Source: Haloechinothrix alba
GTDB lineage: Bacteria; Actinomycetota; Actinomycetes; Mycobacteriales; Pseudonocardiaceae
Direction of reading: 5' to 3'
Assembly: GCF_900188115.1 (NCBI RefSeq)
Contig: NZ_FZNW01000020.1
Span: 38,426 to 102,425 of the forward strand
Length of the DNA: 64,000 nucleotides
Positions 1-8,437 of the stretch are shown in pieces (position 1 is the stretch's first letter; every line of letters starts with the position of its first letter). Below the pieces are notes generated by a model. The model had not been told where the DNA came from, did no database searches, and saw nothing but the letters and a program-made list of their open reading frames with translations. The translations under genes and the position numbers were made by a program.

Positions 1-1098
1 CTCCTGACCAGTAGGCAGGAAGCGCGCAGGCGCAGCCGCATAGACGGGGTCATCATCGATCTGACCGCGGTATGGATCTTTCCCGCCGCGCTGCTGCTGC
101 CGATTCCGCTTATCCTGCTCCTGGTTCTGCTGCTACGCACCCAGCGGTGGCTGATCGCGCGACGGCCTCCGCACAACTTCGTCTTCTCCTCGATCAGCAT
201 CGCCACCGCTGCCGCCTTGGCACACCTGGCGTTCGCCGCCATCGACCGCGCCGAGCTGTCGGCCGACGGCGCCTTCTGGGGCCTTCCCGGGTTCGGCGCG
301 ATCGTACTCGCCGGCGGTGTCTACGAGGTCGTGCAGCTGACCCTCACCGGCGGGGTCCTCGCTCTCGGCGCGGCTCGTCTGCGTTCGTGGAGCAAGGTGC
401 TCGGCACCCTGCAGGACAACATGATCGAGGCCGTCACGATCGGGCTCGGCGCGGTCACCGCCATCCTGCTGGTCAACGTCGCCCCCGCTGTGGCGATCAT
501 GGCCCTGGTGACCGTGGTGTTCAACCGGCTGGCCGAGCTCGGCCAGCTGCAGTCGGACGTGCGGACGGACTCCAAGACCGGTCTGTTCAACATGCGTGGC
601 TGGACCGAGTCTGCCGAGCGTGTGTTCCGCAGGAGCAGCAGGGACACGCCGGGGCCGGCACTACTGATGATCGATTTCGACGACTTCAAGTGGATCAACG
701 ACACGTACGGGCACCCCGCAGGCGACGACGTGCTGCGACACGTCGGCGGGCTGCTGACGGAGGAGACCCGGCCCGGTGACATCGTCGGCCGGTTCGGTGG
801 TGAGGAGTTCCTGGTCCTGCTGCCCGACATCGACGTGGAGTCCGCGGGACAGACCGCCGAACGCATTCGCAACACCGTCGCACGAGCAAAGATCGTCACA
901 ACCAACAAGCGGGGTGGCTCGGCGACCATCACCGGGCGCACGACGTCGATCGGTGTCGCCGTGTACCCGCAGCACGCCGACTCACTGGAGACCCTGGTCC
1001 AGGCCGCCGACGCGGCCGTCTACGAAGCCAAGGAACAGGGACGGGACCAAGTACGCTACGCACGCCGCAAGTACGAAACACCGACCGATTCGAGGTGA
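1..1098 (+). CDS. Membrane-bound GGDEF diguanylate cyclase, 5' end outside window
   Basis: Makes the second messenger c-di-GMP from two GTP at the membrane. The reading frame is open from base 1 with no stop, so the start lies upstream. Hydrophobic stretches (about bases 70-150, 200-260, 300-380 and 430-520) predict several membrane segments before a C-terminal GGDEF domain. The active-site loop reads GGEEF, with an RPGD inhibitory I-site exactly five residues before it, so the enzyme should be catalytically competent and product-inhibited. No EAL domain follows in the gene. The downstream neighbour is an LCP ligase about 160 bases away and probably separately transcribed. The domain call is firm; the N-terminal sensor part is not identifiable here. 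Confidence 0.9.
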   Translation, partial: LLTSRQEARRRSRIDGVIIDLTAVWIFPAALLLPIPLILLLVLLLRTQRWLIARRPPHNFVFSSISIATAAALAHLAFAAIDRAELSADGAFWGLPGFGAIVLAGGVYEVVQLTLTGGVLALGAARLRSWSKVLGTLQDNMIEAVTIGLGAVTAILLVNVAPAVAIMALVTVVFNRLAELGQLQSDVRTDSKTGLFNMRGWTESAERVFRRSSRDTPGPALLMIDFDDFKWINDTYGHPAGDDVLRHVGGLLTEETRPGDIVGRFGGEEFLVLLPDIDVESAGQTAERIRNTVARAKIVTTNKRGGSATITGRTTSIGVAVYPQHADSLETLVQAADAAVYEAKEQGRDQVRYARRKYETPTDSR

Positions 1099-1257
1099 TG
1101 ACCGTCACATTGCCATACTCCCGGGGACGCTGGCTCTTCGGTATGGCTGAGAGTTTGCTAGGCACGTTCCGAAGGATCTCCACCTTCTGGCGGGCAACCT
1201 ACGGCGTGTAGCACGGCGTCATTCGGGGGCGAACGGAATCGGAAGGGAGCGCTCGGC

Positions 1258-2973
1258 GTGGATAACCGGCCGCGGCCGAACCGGCGGGAACGGCGACCGT
1301 CGCGACCGTGGCTCGACCAGGAGTTGGAGACCACCCCGGCGTTACCACGGGTGAATCGTACGGAGGGTCGGGCCGCGAGCGATCGGCAGCGCTCCGGCCG
1401 CGGGTCCGGTACCCAGCGCGGCCGCGGCCCTGGCACGTCCGGCGCGCGCACGTCGCGGCGCGCACCGTTGCGTGGAGCCAAGATCGCCCTCGCACTGGTC
1501 TCGTTGCTGGTGATGAGCGCTACCGGGTACGCGTGGGGGACCTTGCACGGGATGGGTCAAGGGCTGACCGTCGCCGACGTGATCGGTGACGAGGGCGGTG
1601 GCCACGAACCGGCTGACGGCTCACGGGACATCCTGCTCATCGGCGTGGACAGCCGGACGGACGCCCAGGGCAACGAGGTGCCCCTCGAGGAGCTCAACGA
1701 GATCAACGTCGGCGAGGCCGACGGGCAGCTCAACACCGACACCATCATTCACGTGCACATCCCCAATGACGGCAGCAGGGCAGTCGCGGTATCGATCCCG
1801 CGGGACTCCTACGTCGACATCCCCGGGTACGGCCGACACAAGATCAACTCCGCGTTCGCCCGCGGCAAGACCACCGAGGAGCGGCGCCTGCGCCGAGAAG
1901 GCGTGACGGACGAGAACGAGCTCGAGGTCCGCTCCGACCAGGAAGGCGCACGGACGCTCATCGAGACTGTCGAGGCGCTGACCGGCCGCACCATCGACAA
2001 CTACGCCTCGGTCAACTTCTTCGGCTTCCTGGAGATCACCGAGGCTATCGGTGGCGTCGAGGTGTGCCTCAAGGAGCCGGTGGAGGACTACGACTCCGGT
2101 GTCGACTTCGACGCCGGGGTACAGACCATCTCCGGGGCCGACGCGCTCGGATTCGTCCGGCAGCGGCACGGCCTGCCACGCGGTGACCTCGATCGCGTCG
2201 TCCGCCAACAGGCCTTCATGGCGGGACTGGCCAACAAGGTGCTCTCCACGGGGACCCTGACGAACCCTCGCAAGCTCAACGATCTGATGGACGCCTTCAA
2301 GAAGGCGGTGGTCCTGGACCAGGACTGGGACGTCATGGGTTTCGCCGAGCAGATGAGCGGGCTGGCCGGTGGCCAGATCGAGTTCCACACGATCCCGGTG
2401 ATGAGCCTGAGCATGGACACGCGCGACGGGTCGGCTGTGCAGGTCGACCCGGCACAGGTCCGCGACTTCTTCGCCGAGCTGTCCGGGGACGAGCAGGACG
2501 ACGGGGAATCCGAGCAGGTCACCGAGCAGGACAACTCCGACATCACAGTCAACGTGATGAACACGACCACGGTGCCGGGTCTCGCCGCCGACGTTGCGGA
2601 CTCGCTGACCGGCAAGGGGTTCGTCGAAGGCCTGGTCAGCAACGCGACCGCCAGGGACACCACCGTGGTGCGCTACGCACCCGGGGAACGGGACAAGGCC
2701 GACCGTGTCGCCGAGGCACTGGACGGCCCCGGCAGGCCGGAGGAGGATCCCGCGCTGACGCCCGGTCAGATCACCGTGCTGCTTGGCAGCGACTTCCGTA
2801 GCGCCGAACTGTCCGCGGACTCCGCCGGCGGTCGCACCCCGCAGAGCGAGCAGGAGGGCCCGGACGCACCGGACCAGGACCCCGGCGGGCCCGGCGCGAA
2901 CCCCGATGAGCCCGGGTCGGAGGACTCGGACGGGGAGCCCATCACCGCCGACGGGGTGACCTGCGTCAACTAG
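1258..2973 (+). CDS. LytR-CpsA-Psr (LCP) family cell-wall ligase with LytR_C domain
   Basis: LCP proteins transfer undecaprenyl-linked glycopolymers (in mycolata, arabinogalactan) to peptidoglycan on the outer face of the membrane. The 571-residue protein starts at a GTG. It has an Arg/Pro-rich cytoplasmic N-terminus, one membrane anchor around residues 78-97, then the LCP domain with ILLIGVDSR, SIPRDSYVDIPG and HKINSAFARG, which carry the expected Asp/Arg residues. A LytR_C domain (DITVNVMNTTTVPGLA onwards, about residue 425) follows. The last 50 residues are low-complexity, rich in Pro, Gly, Asp and Glu. Length and order fit actinobacterial LCP proteins; which glycopolymer it handles cannot be told. 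Confidence 0.93.
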   Translation: MDNRPRPNRRERRPSRPWLDQELETTPALPRVNRTEGRAASDRQRSGRGSGTQRGRGPGTSGARTSRRAPLRGAKIALALVSLLVMSATGYAWGTLHGMGQGLTVADVIGDEGGGHEPADGSRDILLIGVDSRTDAQGNEVPLEELNEINVGEADGQLNTDTIIHVHIPNDGSRAVAVSIPRDSYVDIPGYGRHKINSAFARGKTTEERRLRREGVTDENELEVRSDQEGARTLIETVEALTGRTIDNYASVNFFGFLEITEAIGGVEVCLKEPVEDYDSGVDFDAGVQTISGADALGFVRQRHGLPRGDLDRVVRQQAFMAGLANKVLSTGTLTNPRKLNDLMDAFKKAVVLDQDWDVMGFAEQMSGLAGGQIEFHTIPVMSLSMDTRDGSAVQVDPAQVRDFFAELSGDEQDDGESEQVTEQDNSDITVNVMNTTTVPGLAADVADSLTGKGFVEGLVSNATARDTTVVRYAPGERDKADRVAEALDGPGRPEEDPALTPGQITVLLGSDFRSAELSADSAGGRTPQSEQEGPDAPDQDPGGPGANPDEPGSEDSDGEPITADGVTCVN

Positions 2974-3132
2974 CTGTCGCTCGGGACGGGCCGAACGACG
3001 CCTCGGGGACCACATACGCACCGAAGGAGCCTCTCGGCTCACACATCGTGCGCGGGAAATCCGGCCGTTTCGCGTCATGACCGGCTAGCTCATGCCTTTC
3101 ACCGGTGTGGGGTCCGCGTGGGGACCTCAGGC

Positions 3133-3151
3133 GGTGGTTGTCACAACCACC
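3133..3151. promoter_or_regulatory. Perfect palindrome upstream of XRE regulator
   Basis: GGTGGTTGT and its exact reverse complement ACAACCACC are separated by one base, 37 bases before the GTG start of the helix-turn-helix gene. Position and symmetry suggest an autoregulatory operator; the binding protein is inferred only. Confidence 0.5.
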
Positions 3152-3188
3152 CCGGACCGGTCAGGTGAGGACGTGAGAGGGACGCACG

Positions 3189-3731
3189 GTGCGCATCGAC
3201 AGTCACAGGTATCAGCGGATTCTCGGCGATGAGCTGCGCAGGGTTCGCAAGCGCCAAGGGTGGACGCGCAAGGAGCTCAACAGGCACCTGGATCGGGACA
3301 TCTCGGTGCAGACGCTGGCGACCTACGAGCTCGGCACGCGGCACTGCTCCGTGGTGCGGCTCGCCGAGATCTGCTTCGCCATGGACGAGCTGCCGCACGA
3401 CCTCCTCGCCCGTGTACACGCTCGGCTGTTCACGAGCTCACCGGGCCAGATCGACGTCGATCTGGCCAAGGTGGTGCGGGACAGCCGAGCCGAGCTCCTG
3501 CCCCTGCGCAGGTGGGCCCGGGACCGCCTGAACAGGGAGAACGGTGGCCGGGGAACTGTCGTGCATCTGGACCCAGCTGCCGTGGAGCGCATGGCGGAGC
3601 TGTGCGGGCTGACCACCATCCAACTCCTCGAGCACCTGCGCACGTTCTCCGGCCCCGACACACCGAGCGACGAGGATCCCGTCGACGACGACAACGGCGA
3701 GCTCACCGGCGAGAGTGAGAGCCCAATGTGA
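3189..3731 (+). CDS. XRE-family helix-turn-helix regulator
   Basis: A 180-residue DNA-binding regulator. Residues 8-75 form an XRE/Cro-type helix-turn-helix (ELRRVRKRQGWTRKELNRHL, then SVQTLATYELGTR as recognition region). The C-terminal half (DVDLAKVVRDSRAELLPLRRW and a leucine-rich tail) resembles the dimerisation/ligand part of single-copy, BldD-like developmental regulators of actinomycetes. The GTG start at 3189 follows a GTGAGAGGGA purine-rich stretch. A perfect palindrome just upstream suggests self-regulation. The adjacent flavin monooxygenase is convergent and unlikely to be linked. The target genes are unknown. Confidence 0.82.
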   Translation: MRIDSHRYQRILGDELRRVRKRQGWTRKELNRHLDRDISVQTLATYELGTRHCSVVRLAEICFAMDELPHDLLARVHARLFTSSPGQIDVDLAKVVRDSRAELLPLRRWARDRLNRENGGRGTVVHLDPAAVERMAELCGLTTIQLLEHLRTFSGPDTPSDEDPVDDDNGELTGESESPM

Positions 3732-3792
3732 CCTCGGTTCCGTAGAAGGAGCCGAATGTCACGTCGGGCTCCCCGCACGGGGCGGGTACCGC

Positions 3793-5280
3793 TCACCGGC
3801 GACCAAGGAGCTCGTACTCGCTGGTTTCGACCTTGCGCGTGTCGAGCCAGTACTTCCAGGTGAACCCCGGCCAGATCGTGCGGTTCACGCCCTTGGAGTC
3901 GAGGTACCAGCTGGTGCACCCGCCCTGGGTCCACACGCCCTTGTCCAGCTTGCGCTGGATGTGCTCCTGGAACCGCTCCTGCGCGTCTCCGCGCACCCGC
4001 AGCGCGTCGGCGCCCTGCCGCTCCACGATCCGCATGGCCTCCATCGTGTAGCGGACCTGGGACTCGATCATGAACACCACCGAGTTGTGCCCGAGGCCGG
4101 TGTTCGGGCCGAGCAGGAAGAACAGGTTCGGGAACCCTTCCACGGTTATACCCCTGTGCGTCTCCATGCCCTGCGACGACCACTCGGTCGACAGGTCACG
4201 CCCGTCCTCCCCGGTGATCTCCAGGTAGTCGAAGGCGTCGGTGACGTGGAAACCGGTTCCGTAGATGATGGCGTCCACCTCGTACTCCCGCCCTGCCGTG
4301 TCGACGACGCTGTGCTCGCGCACCTCCGCGATGCCGTCGGTGACCACGTCGACGTTGCGCCGGGTCAGCGCGGGGAAGTAGTCGTTGGAGATCAACACCC
4401 GTTTGCAGCCCATCCGGTAGTCGGGGGTGAGCTTGGCGCGCAGCTGCGGGTCGGAGATCGTCCTGCGCATGTTCCACTTCGCCACCTTCTCCGCCAGCTT
4501 GAGCAGGCCCGGATGGCCGTTGAAACCGATCGCGCGCGCCTCGAGCATCCAGTACAGAAAGGTGCGGTAGGCGCGCTGCGTCGCGGGCAGCCGCCGGAAC
4601 ATCGCCCGCGCCCAGCGCGGGATCTCGCGGTCGGACTTGGGCATGATCCACGGCGGCGTGCGCTGGAACACCGTCATCTCGGCGACCTCGGGCGCGATCT
4701 GGGGGACGAACTGGATCGCGCTGGCGCCCGTCCCGATCACGGCGACCTTCTTGTCCCGCAGGTCGAAGTCGTGGTCCCAGTCGGCGGAGTGAAACGTCCT
4801 TCCCCGGAAACGCTCGATCCCCTCCAGCGGCGGGATCTGCGGCAGGTGCAACGCGCCGACCCCGGAGACGAGGAACTTGGCGACATAGTGCTCGCCGTCG
4901 CTGCTGTACACATGCCAGCGGTGCTGCTGCTCGTCCCACCTGGCCGAGGTCATCTCCCTGCCGAAACGGATGTACTCGCGCAGGTTGTGCTTGTCCGCGA
5001 CCCGCTTGAGGTAGTCGAAGATCTCCGCCTGCGGAGCGAACGCCCGTGACCAGTCGGGGTTCTGCTCGTGCGAGAACGAGTACATGTGCGACTGGATGTC
5101 GCAGGCACAGCCCGGGTAGGAGTTGTCCCGCCAGGTGCCGCCGACCTCGTGCGCCTTCTCCAGCACGAGAAAGTCCGTGCGGCCTTCCCTGAGCAGCTGG
5201 ATCGCCATCCCGAGTCCGGCGAACCCCGTGCCCACGATCACCGTCGTGGTTTCCTCCGCCCTCGTGTCAGTGCTGGTCAT
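3793..5280 (-). CDS. Flavin-containing Baeyer-Villiger-type monooxygenase
   Basis: FAD/NADPH-dependent monooxygenase of 495 residues, probably inserting oxygen into ketones or cyclic substrates. Visible features are an N-terminal FAD-binding GTGFAGLGMA (about residue 17), the type I Baeyer-Villiger fingerprint FRGRTFHSADW (about residue 162), and a second Rossmann motif VIGTGASAIQF for NADPH (about residue 183). The gene is divergent from a tetR gene 92 bases away with repeats in between, which suggests that regulator controls it. The natural substrate cannot be predicted. Confidence 0.9.
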   Translation of the reverse strand: MTSTDTRAEETTTVIVGTGFAGLGMAIQLLREGRTDFLVLEKAHEVGGTWRDNSYPGCACDIQSHMYSFSHEQNPDWSRAFAPQAEIFDYLKRVADKHNLREYIRFGREMTSARWDEQQHRWHVYSSDGEHYVAKFLVSGVGALHLPQIPPLEGIERFRGRTFHSADWDHDFDLRDKKVAVIGTGASAIQFVPQIAPEVAEMTVFQRTPPWIMPKSDREIPRWARAMFRRLPATQRAYRTFLYWMLEARAIGFNGHPGLLKLAEKVAKWNMRRTISDPQLRAKLTPDYRMGCKRVLISNDYFPALTRRNVDVVTDGIAEVREHSVVDTAGREYEVDAIIYGTGFHVTDAFDYLEITGEDGRDLSTEWSSQGMETHRGITVEGFPNLFFLLGPNTGLGHNSVVFMIESQVRYTMEAMRIVERQGADALRVRGDAQERFQEHIQRKLDKGVWTQGGCTSWYLDSKGVNRTIWPGFTWKYWLDTRKVETSEYELLGRR

Positions 5281-5303
5281 AGCGCCTCAATCCGTCGTGT
5301 TCG

Positions 5304-5365
5304 ATACCGTTACCGATAATCTTACTATGAGTAGGTTACTTTCGGTAGAGTTACCTCCGGTAGAG
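5304..5365. promoter_or_regulatory. Repeat-rich operator region between monooxygenase and TetR gene
   Basis: Two direct copies, GTTACTTTCGGTAGAG (5335-5350) and GTTACCTCCGGTAGAG (5350-5365), overlap by one base and end eight bases before the tetR start. TACCGATAA at 5311-5319 faces TTACTTTCGGTA at 5336-5347 as an imperfect inverted repeat. The region is markedly more AT-rich than its surroundings. It is a likely shared operator/promoter for both genes. Confidence 0.6.
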
Positions 5366-5372
5366 TCGCGGT

Positions 5373-5999
5373 GTGACCGCGCTACCGAACAGCTCAGCAG
5401 CCCCTCGCAAACGCATGCCGCGTGCCCAGCGCGAGCGCCAGATGATCGATGTCGCCGTTGCCCTGTTCGCCGAACGCGGCTACGTCGCGGCGTCCATGGA
5501 CGAGATCGCCGAGCGCGTCGGCGTATCCAAGCCGATGCTCTACGAGTACTTCCACTCCAAGGAAGGCCTGCTCATCGCCGCGATCCGCAGGGCACGTGCC
5601 GACCTGCTGGCCAGGACGGAGAACGCCGCCTCATCGGCACTCTCGGCGGAGGAGGCGCTGTGGCAGGGCCTGCTCGCCTTCTTCCAGTTCATCGACGAGC
5701 GCCATGCGGAATGGTCCCTGCTGCGTCACGAGCTGTCCCTGGTCGGCGCGTCGGCGGCCGACGAGGTCGAGGCCATCCGGCGCCAGCAGACCGAGTTCAA
5801 CGCCTCGCTCATCCGGGCCTACCTACCCGGCGTGTCCGATCTCGAGGTCGAGGCGGTCGCCGAGTTCCTCGTCGGGGCCTGCGAGCGCATGGCGATCTGG
5901 GCGGAGCGCCAGGAGGAGGTCACCCCGGAGCGCGCCACGGGCCTGACGATGGACATTCTGTGGAACGGCCTGGGTAACAAGCAGGGCGGCCACTCGTGA
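5373..5999 (+). CDS. TetR-family transcriptional regulator
   Basis: A 208-residue one-component repressor. The N-terminal helix-turn-helix is typical (AVALFAERGYVAASMDEIAERV then SKPMLYEYFHSKEGLL, residues about 26-70); the C-terminal ligand-binding domain is divergent, as usual. The GTG at 5373 is taken as start; ATG at 5415 (MPRAQRERQ) is an alternative that would remove a basic, Pro-rich leader of 14 residues. Divergent orientation and the shared repeat-filled promoter region suggest that it represses the monooxygenase and itself. The inducer is probably a substrate of that enzyme (inference). Confidence 0.9.
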   Translation: MTALPNSSAAPRKRMPRAQRERQMIDVAVALFAERGYVAASMDEIAERVGVSKPMLYEYFHSKEGLLIAAIRRARADLLARTENAASSALSAEEALWQGLLAFFQFIDERHAEWSLLRHELSLVGASAADEVEAIRRQQTEFNASLIRAYLPGVSDLEVEAVAEFLVGACERMAIWAERQEEVTPERATGLTMDILWNGLGNKQGGHS

Positions 6000-6153
6000 C
6001 CTGCCACACTCGGTGATGGTTGCCGCTGTGCTCCTACGCTCACGTAGGCCATCATGCCCCCGCCTGTTGACGTGTCCGAAGATCGCGTCATAAACGAGTG
6101 GCGGCACGGTCTTCACAGGGGAATGATGAGCAGCGAAGGAAGGGGTGAGTCGG

Positions 6154-6522
6154 ATGGTGGAACCGATAACGGCGAGCTACGCGGAAGAAGATGAGGAATG
6201 GACCATCACCGTGGCCGGTCTGGGCCGCGAGCTCACCGCGCGCGCACCCGGCCTCATCGCCGCCCGTGACCGTGCCGAGCAGCTGATCGACAAGCTCGTT
6301 CCCGATCAGGAGGAACGAGCGGTGGTCCACATGCTCAACGGCAGCGCTGTCGACTTCACGGCGAAGTACATGCAGGTGCGCATCGCCGGCCCCGAGGCGG
6401 AGCAGGCAGCCGCACCGGCGGGCGAGCACACCGGCAGCGAGGGAACCGACGACGCCGATGCAGGCGCGGCCGAACCCCCCGCTACCGAGGACGGGAGCCC
6501 GCAGGGCGAGCTCAGCGCCTGA
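6154..6522 (+). CDS. Small acidic conserved protein, HicB-like fold suspected
   Basis: A 122-residue protein of unknown role. The first 50 residues (EEWTITVAGLGRELTA, then ARDRAEQLIDKL) have the strand-strand-helix pattern seen in HicB-type antitoxin folds, but no HicA toxin gene lies next to it and no DNA-binding tail is present. The C-terminus is an acidic Ala/Glu/Asp/Pro tail, probably disordered. The ATG at 6154 is chosen because the purine-rich AAGGAAGGGG ends nine bases before it; a GTG nine bases upstream would sit on that ribosome-binding site. The HicB comparison is structural guesswork. Confidence 0.65.
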   Translation: MVEPITASYAEEDEEWTITVAGLGRELTARAPGLIAARDRAEQLIDKLVPDQEERAVVHMLNGSAVDFTAKYMQVRIAGPEAEQAAAPAGEHTGSEGTDDADAGAAEPPATEDGSPQGELSA

Positions 6523-6537
6523 TCGCCGGTACCGGCG

Positions 6538-6759
6538 TTAGCGCAGCAGCTTGCGCAGCAACAACGCACCGATCAGCACGCCTGCGCCGATCACGGGGTA
6601 CTTCACCTTCGGCTCGGACCACGTGGCGCGCACCGAGGTCTTGGCGGAGTCGGCCAGACGCTTCGGGCTCGCCTTCGTACCGAGCTGGTCCAGTGTGACA
6701 GCGAGGGCGTCGCGCGCCCTCTCGATGTCCCGCTCGATGCTCTCCTGATCGCGGACCAC
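6538..6759 (-). CDS. DUF3618 small membrane protein
   Basis: A 73-residue protein with the DUF3618 pattern: an acidic helix (DQESIERDIERARDALAVTL), a KASPKRLADSAK stretch and a C-terminal membrane helix (VIGAGVLIGALLLRKLLR). The start is the GTG at 6759, because AGGAGGA lies five bases upstream; the longer open frame lacks a ribosome-binding site. The family is common in actinomycetes, often near phage-shock or envelope genes, without a defined function. It is convergent with the preceding small gene. Confidence 0.85.
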   Translation of the reverse strand: MVRDQESIERDIERARDALAVTLDQLGTKASPKRLADSAKTSVRATWSEPKVKYPVIGAGVLIGALLLRKLLR

Positions 6760-6907
6760 GTGTCCTCCTGACGTCGCTGAAGGGGGTCCAGGAACGGGCA
6801 CAGATCCTGGTCGTCGCTCACAGTAGATCACCGGCCGACCGCACCGTGCAGTGGCACTCCGGAGCGTCGCCGGATCCGCGTGTTCGTTAGGCTTGTCGCG
6901 ACGAGCG

Positions 6908-6981
6908 GGGCCCGTAGCCCAATAGGCAGAGGCACATGGTTTAGGTCCATGCCAGTGTGAGTTCGAGTCTCACCGGGCCCA
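6908..6981 (+). tRNA. tRNA with anticodon UAG (Leu), short variable loop
   Basis: A 74-base cloverleaf. Acceptor arm GGGCCCG/CGGGCCC, three-pair D stem with GG in the loop, anticodon stem CATGG/CCATG, loop TTTAGGT giving anticodon UAG, variable loop of only five bases (CCAGT), T arm GTGAG-TTCGAGT-CTCAC and discriminator A. The 3' CCA is not encoded. UAG decodes CUA leucine. Discriminator A and G37 fit leucine identity, but bacterial leucine tRNAs normally carry a long variable arm, which is absent. A TAGGCT at 6888-6893 may be the -10 element. The fold is certain; the amino acid charged is less so. Confidence 0.88.
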
Positions 6982-7091
6982 CGTCGAGCGCCCCCGTCGA
7001 ACCGCTCGACGGGGACACGCCCGGGGCCACGGTACGGACACGGATCCGGCCGCAGGCCTCGGGTGCACGGCGAGCATCCGGAGACACCCGA

Positions 7092-8090
7092 GTGACAGGC
7101 ACCTCCAGCCAGATCGACGTCGACGGCGCGCGCATCTACGCGATCGGGATGCGCACCCGGTTCCGGGGGATCACCGTGCGCGAGGGGATGCTGCTCGAGG
7201 GACCGGCCGGATGGGGCGAGTTCTGCCCGTTCACCGACTACGACGACACCACGTCCGCCGCGTGGCTGGCCACCGCGATCGAGCAGTGCACCCTCGGATG
7301 GCCTGCACCCGTGCGGGACCGCGTTCCCGTCAACTGCACCGTGCCCGCCCTCGCCCCGGAACGGGCCCGTGAGGTCGCCGCCCGTTCCGGCTGCGGTACC
7401 GCCAAGGTCAAGGTCGCCGACCACCCCGAATCCCTGAACGAGGACCTCGCCCGCGTCGAGGCGGTGCGCGACGCACTCGGCCCGGACGGCGCGATCCGCG
7501 TGGACGCGAACGGAGCCTGGGACGTCGACACGGCCGCCGGTCATATCCGCCTGCTGGACAGCGCCGCCCGCGGGCTGGAGTACGCCGAGCAGCCCTGCCG
7601 CAGCATCGAGGAGCTCGCCGCCGTCCGGCGCCGGGTCGAGGTGCGCATCGCCGCCGACGAGTCCATCCGGCGTGCCGAGGACCCGCTGCGGGTGGCCGTC
7701 GCGGGGGCCGCCGACATCGCGGTGCTCAAGTGCGCCCCGCTCGGCGGCGTCCGGCGCTCGCTGGAGGTCGCCGAAGCCGCCGGGCTGCCGTGCGTGGTCT
7801 CCTCCGCGCTGGAGACCAGCGTGGGGCTGGCCGCGCAGCTGGCTCTGGCCGGTGCCCTGCCCGAACTGGACTTCGCCTGCGGCCTCGGCACGCTCTCCCT
7901 GCTCGACGGCGATATCGCCGCCGGAGCCGACTCCCTGCGGGTCGTCGACGGCCACCTGCCCGTGCCGCGCACACCGCCCACGCCGGACCCCGGCCTGCTC
8001 GACACCCACGCGCTCACCGACCCAGGACGGGCCGCGTGGTGGCGGGACCGCCTCGACCGCGTGCTCGCCGTGCACGGGGACGGCCGGTGA
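7092..8090 (+). CDS. menC: o-Succinylbenzoate synthase
   Basis: Dehydrates SHCHC to o-succinylbenzoate in menaquinone synthesis. It belongs to the enolase superfamily. Catalytic and metal-binding elements are all visible: KVKV (KxK), VDANGAW, AEQP, AADES and VLKCAPLGG. The 332-residue length from the GTG at 7092 is typical of actinobacterial MenC; the frame is open farther upstream into the tRNA gene, but that part has no coding character. No other men gene is in the window, so it stands apart from a men cluster here. The tRNA ends 110 bases upstream. Confidence 0.92.
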   Translation: MTGTSSQIDVDGARIYAIGMRTRFRGITVREGMLLEGPAGWGEFCPFTDYDDTTSAAWLATAIEQCTLGWPAPVRDRVPVNCTVPALAPERAREVAARSGCGTAKVKVADHPESLNEDLARVEAVRDALGPDGAIRVDANGAWDVDTAAGHIRLLDSAARGLEYAEQPCRSIEELAAVRRRVEVRIAADESIRRAEDPLRVAVAGAADIAVLKCAPLGGVRRSLEVAEAAGLPCVVSSALETSVGLAAQLALAGALPELDFACGLGTLSLLDGDIAAGADSLRVVDGHLPVPRTPPTPDPGLLDTHALTDPGRAAWWRDRLDRVLAVHGDGR

Positions 8091-8437
8091 GACCCGCACC
8101 CGAAGCTCATCCGGGCCGCGTGAGGGTTCGTGCAGTCGTGGTCCCGCCTGCCCGCTCCCAGGCTTCCCGGTCGACGAGCCGGTTCGGCGAGTCGCCGCGG
8201 TCCGACTCGACCGGAACAACGACGACTCCTGTCACCGGGTACGAAACCTGCTCAGAACGTTCCCTCCCGTCTGATAGATGCACCGCTACCCTTCCTCCAT
8301 CGCTTCACCCGACAGATCCGGAACGGGCAGCGCACCCCGCTGCACCCGGCTGCACCCGGCTGCACCCGGCAAAGTCGTCCAGCAGGGCACGCGCCGTCGG
8401 GCTGCCCATCGCCGGCGTACGCGGCATACTCGGCGGC
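8091..8437. other. Intergenic region with decamer tandem repeat
   Basis: No gene is supported here. The stretch contains three perfect copies of the decamer TGCACCCGGC at 8341-8370 and presumably the promoter of the downstream ligase-like gene. No clear -35/-10 pair was identified. Confidence 0.5.
8341..8370. repeat. Three perfect tandem decamers
   Basis: TGCACCCGGC is repeated three times without spacer, 68 bases before the start of the MshC-like gene. It is too short and regular to be a CRISPR and has the form of a slippage-prone microrepeat in an upstream region. Confidence 0.9.

Noticed and set aside
1621..3078. 485-codon minus-strand open frame opposite the LCP gene
   Set aside because: Composition is rich in Val/Gly/Arg/His with no family motif, while the plus strand has a full LCP domain.
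6154..6522. HicA/HicB toxin-antitoxin pair
   Set aside because: No HicA-like gene is adjacent and the C-terminal DNA-binding region of HicB is absent.
8341..8370. Possible CRISPR-like repeat
   Set aside because: The decamers are directly adjacent without spacers and there is no cas gene.
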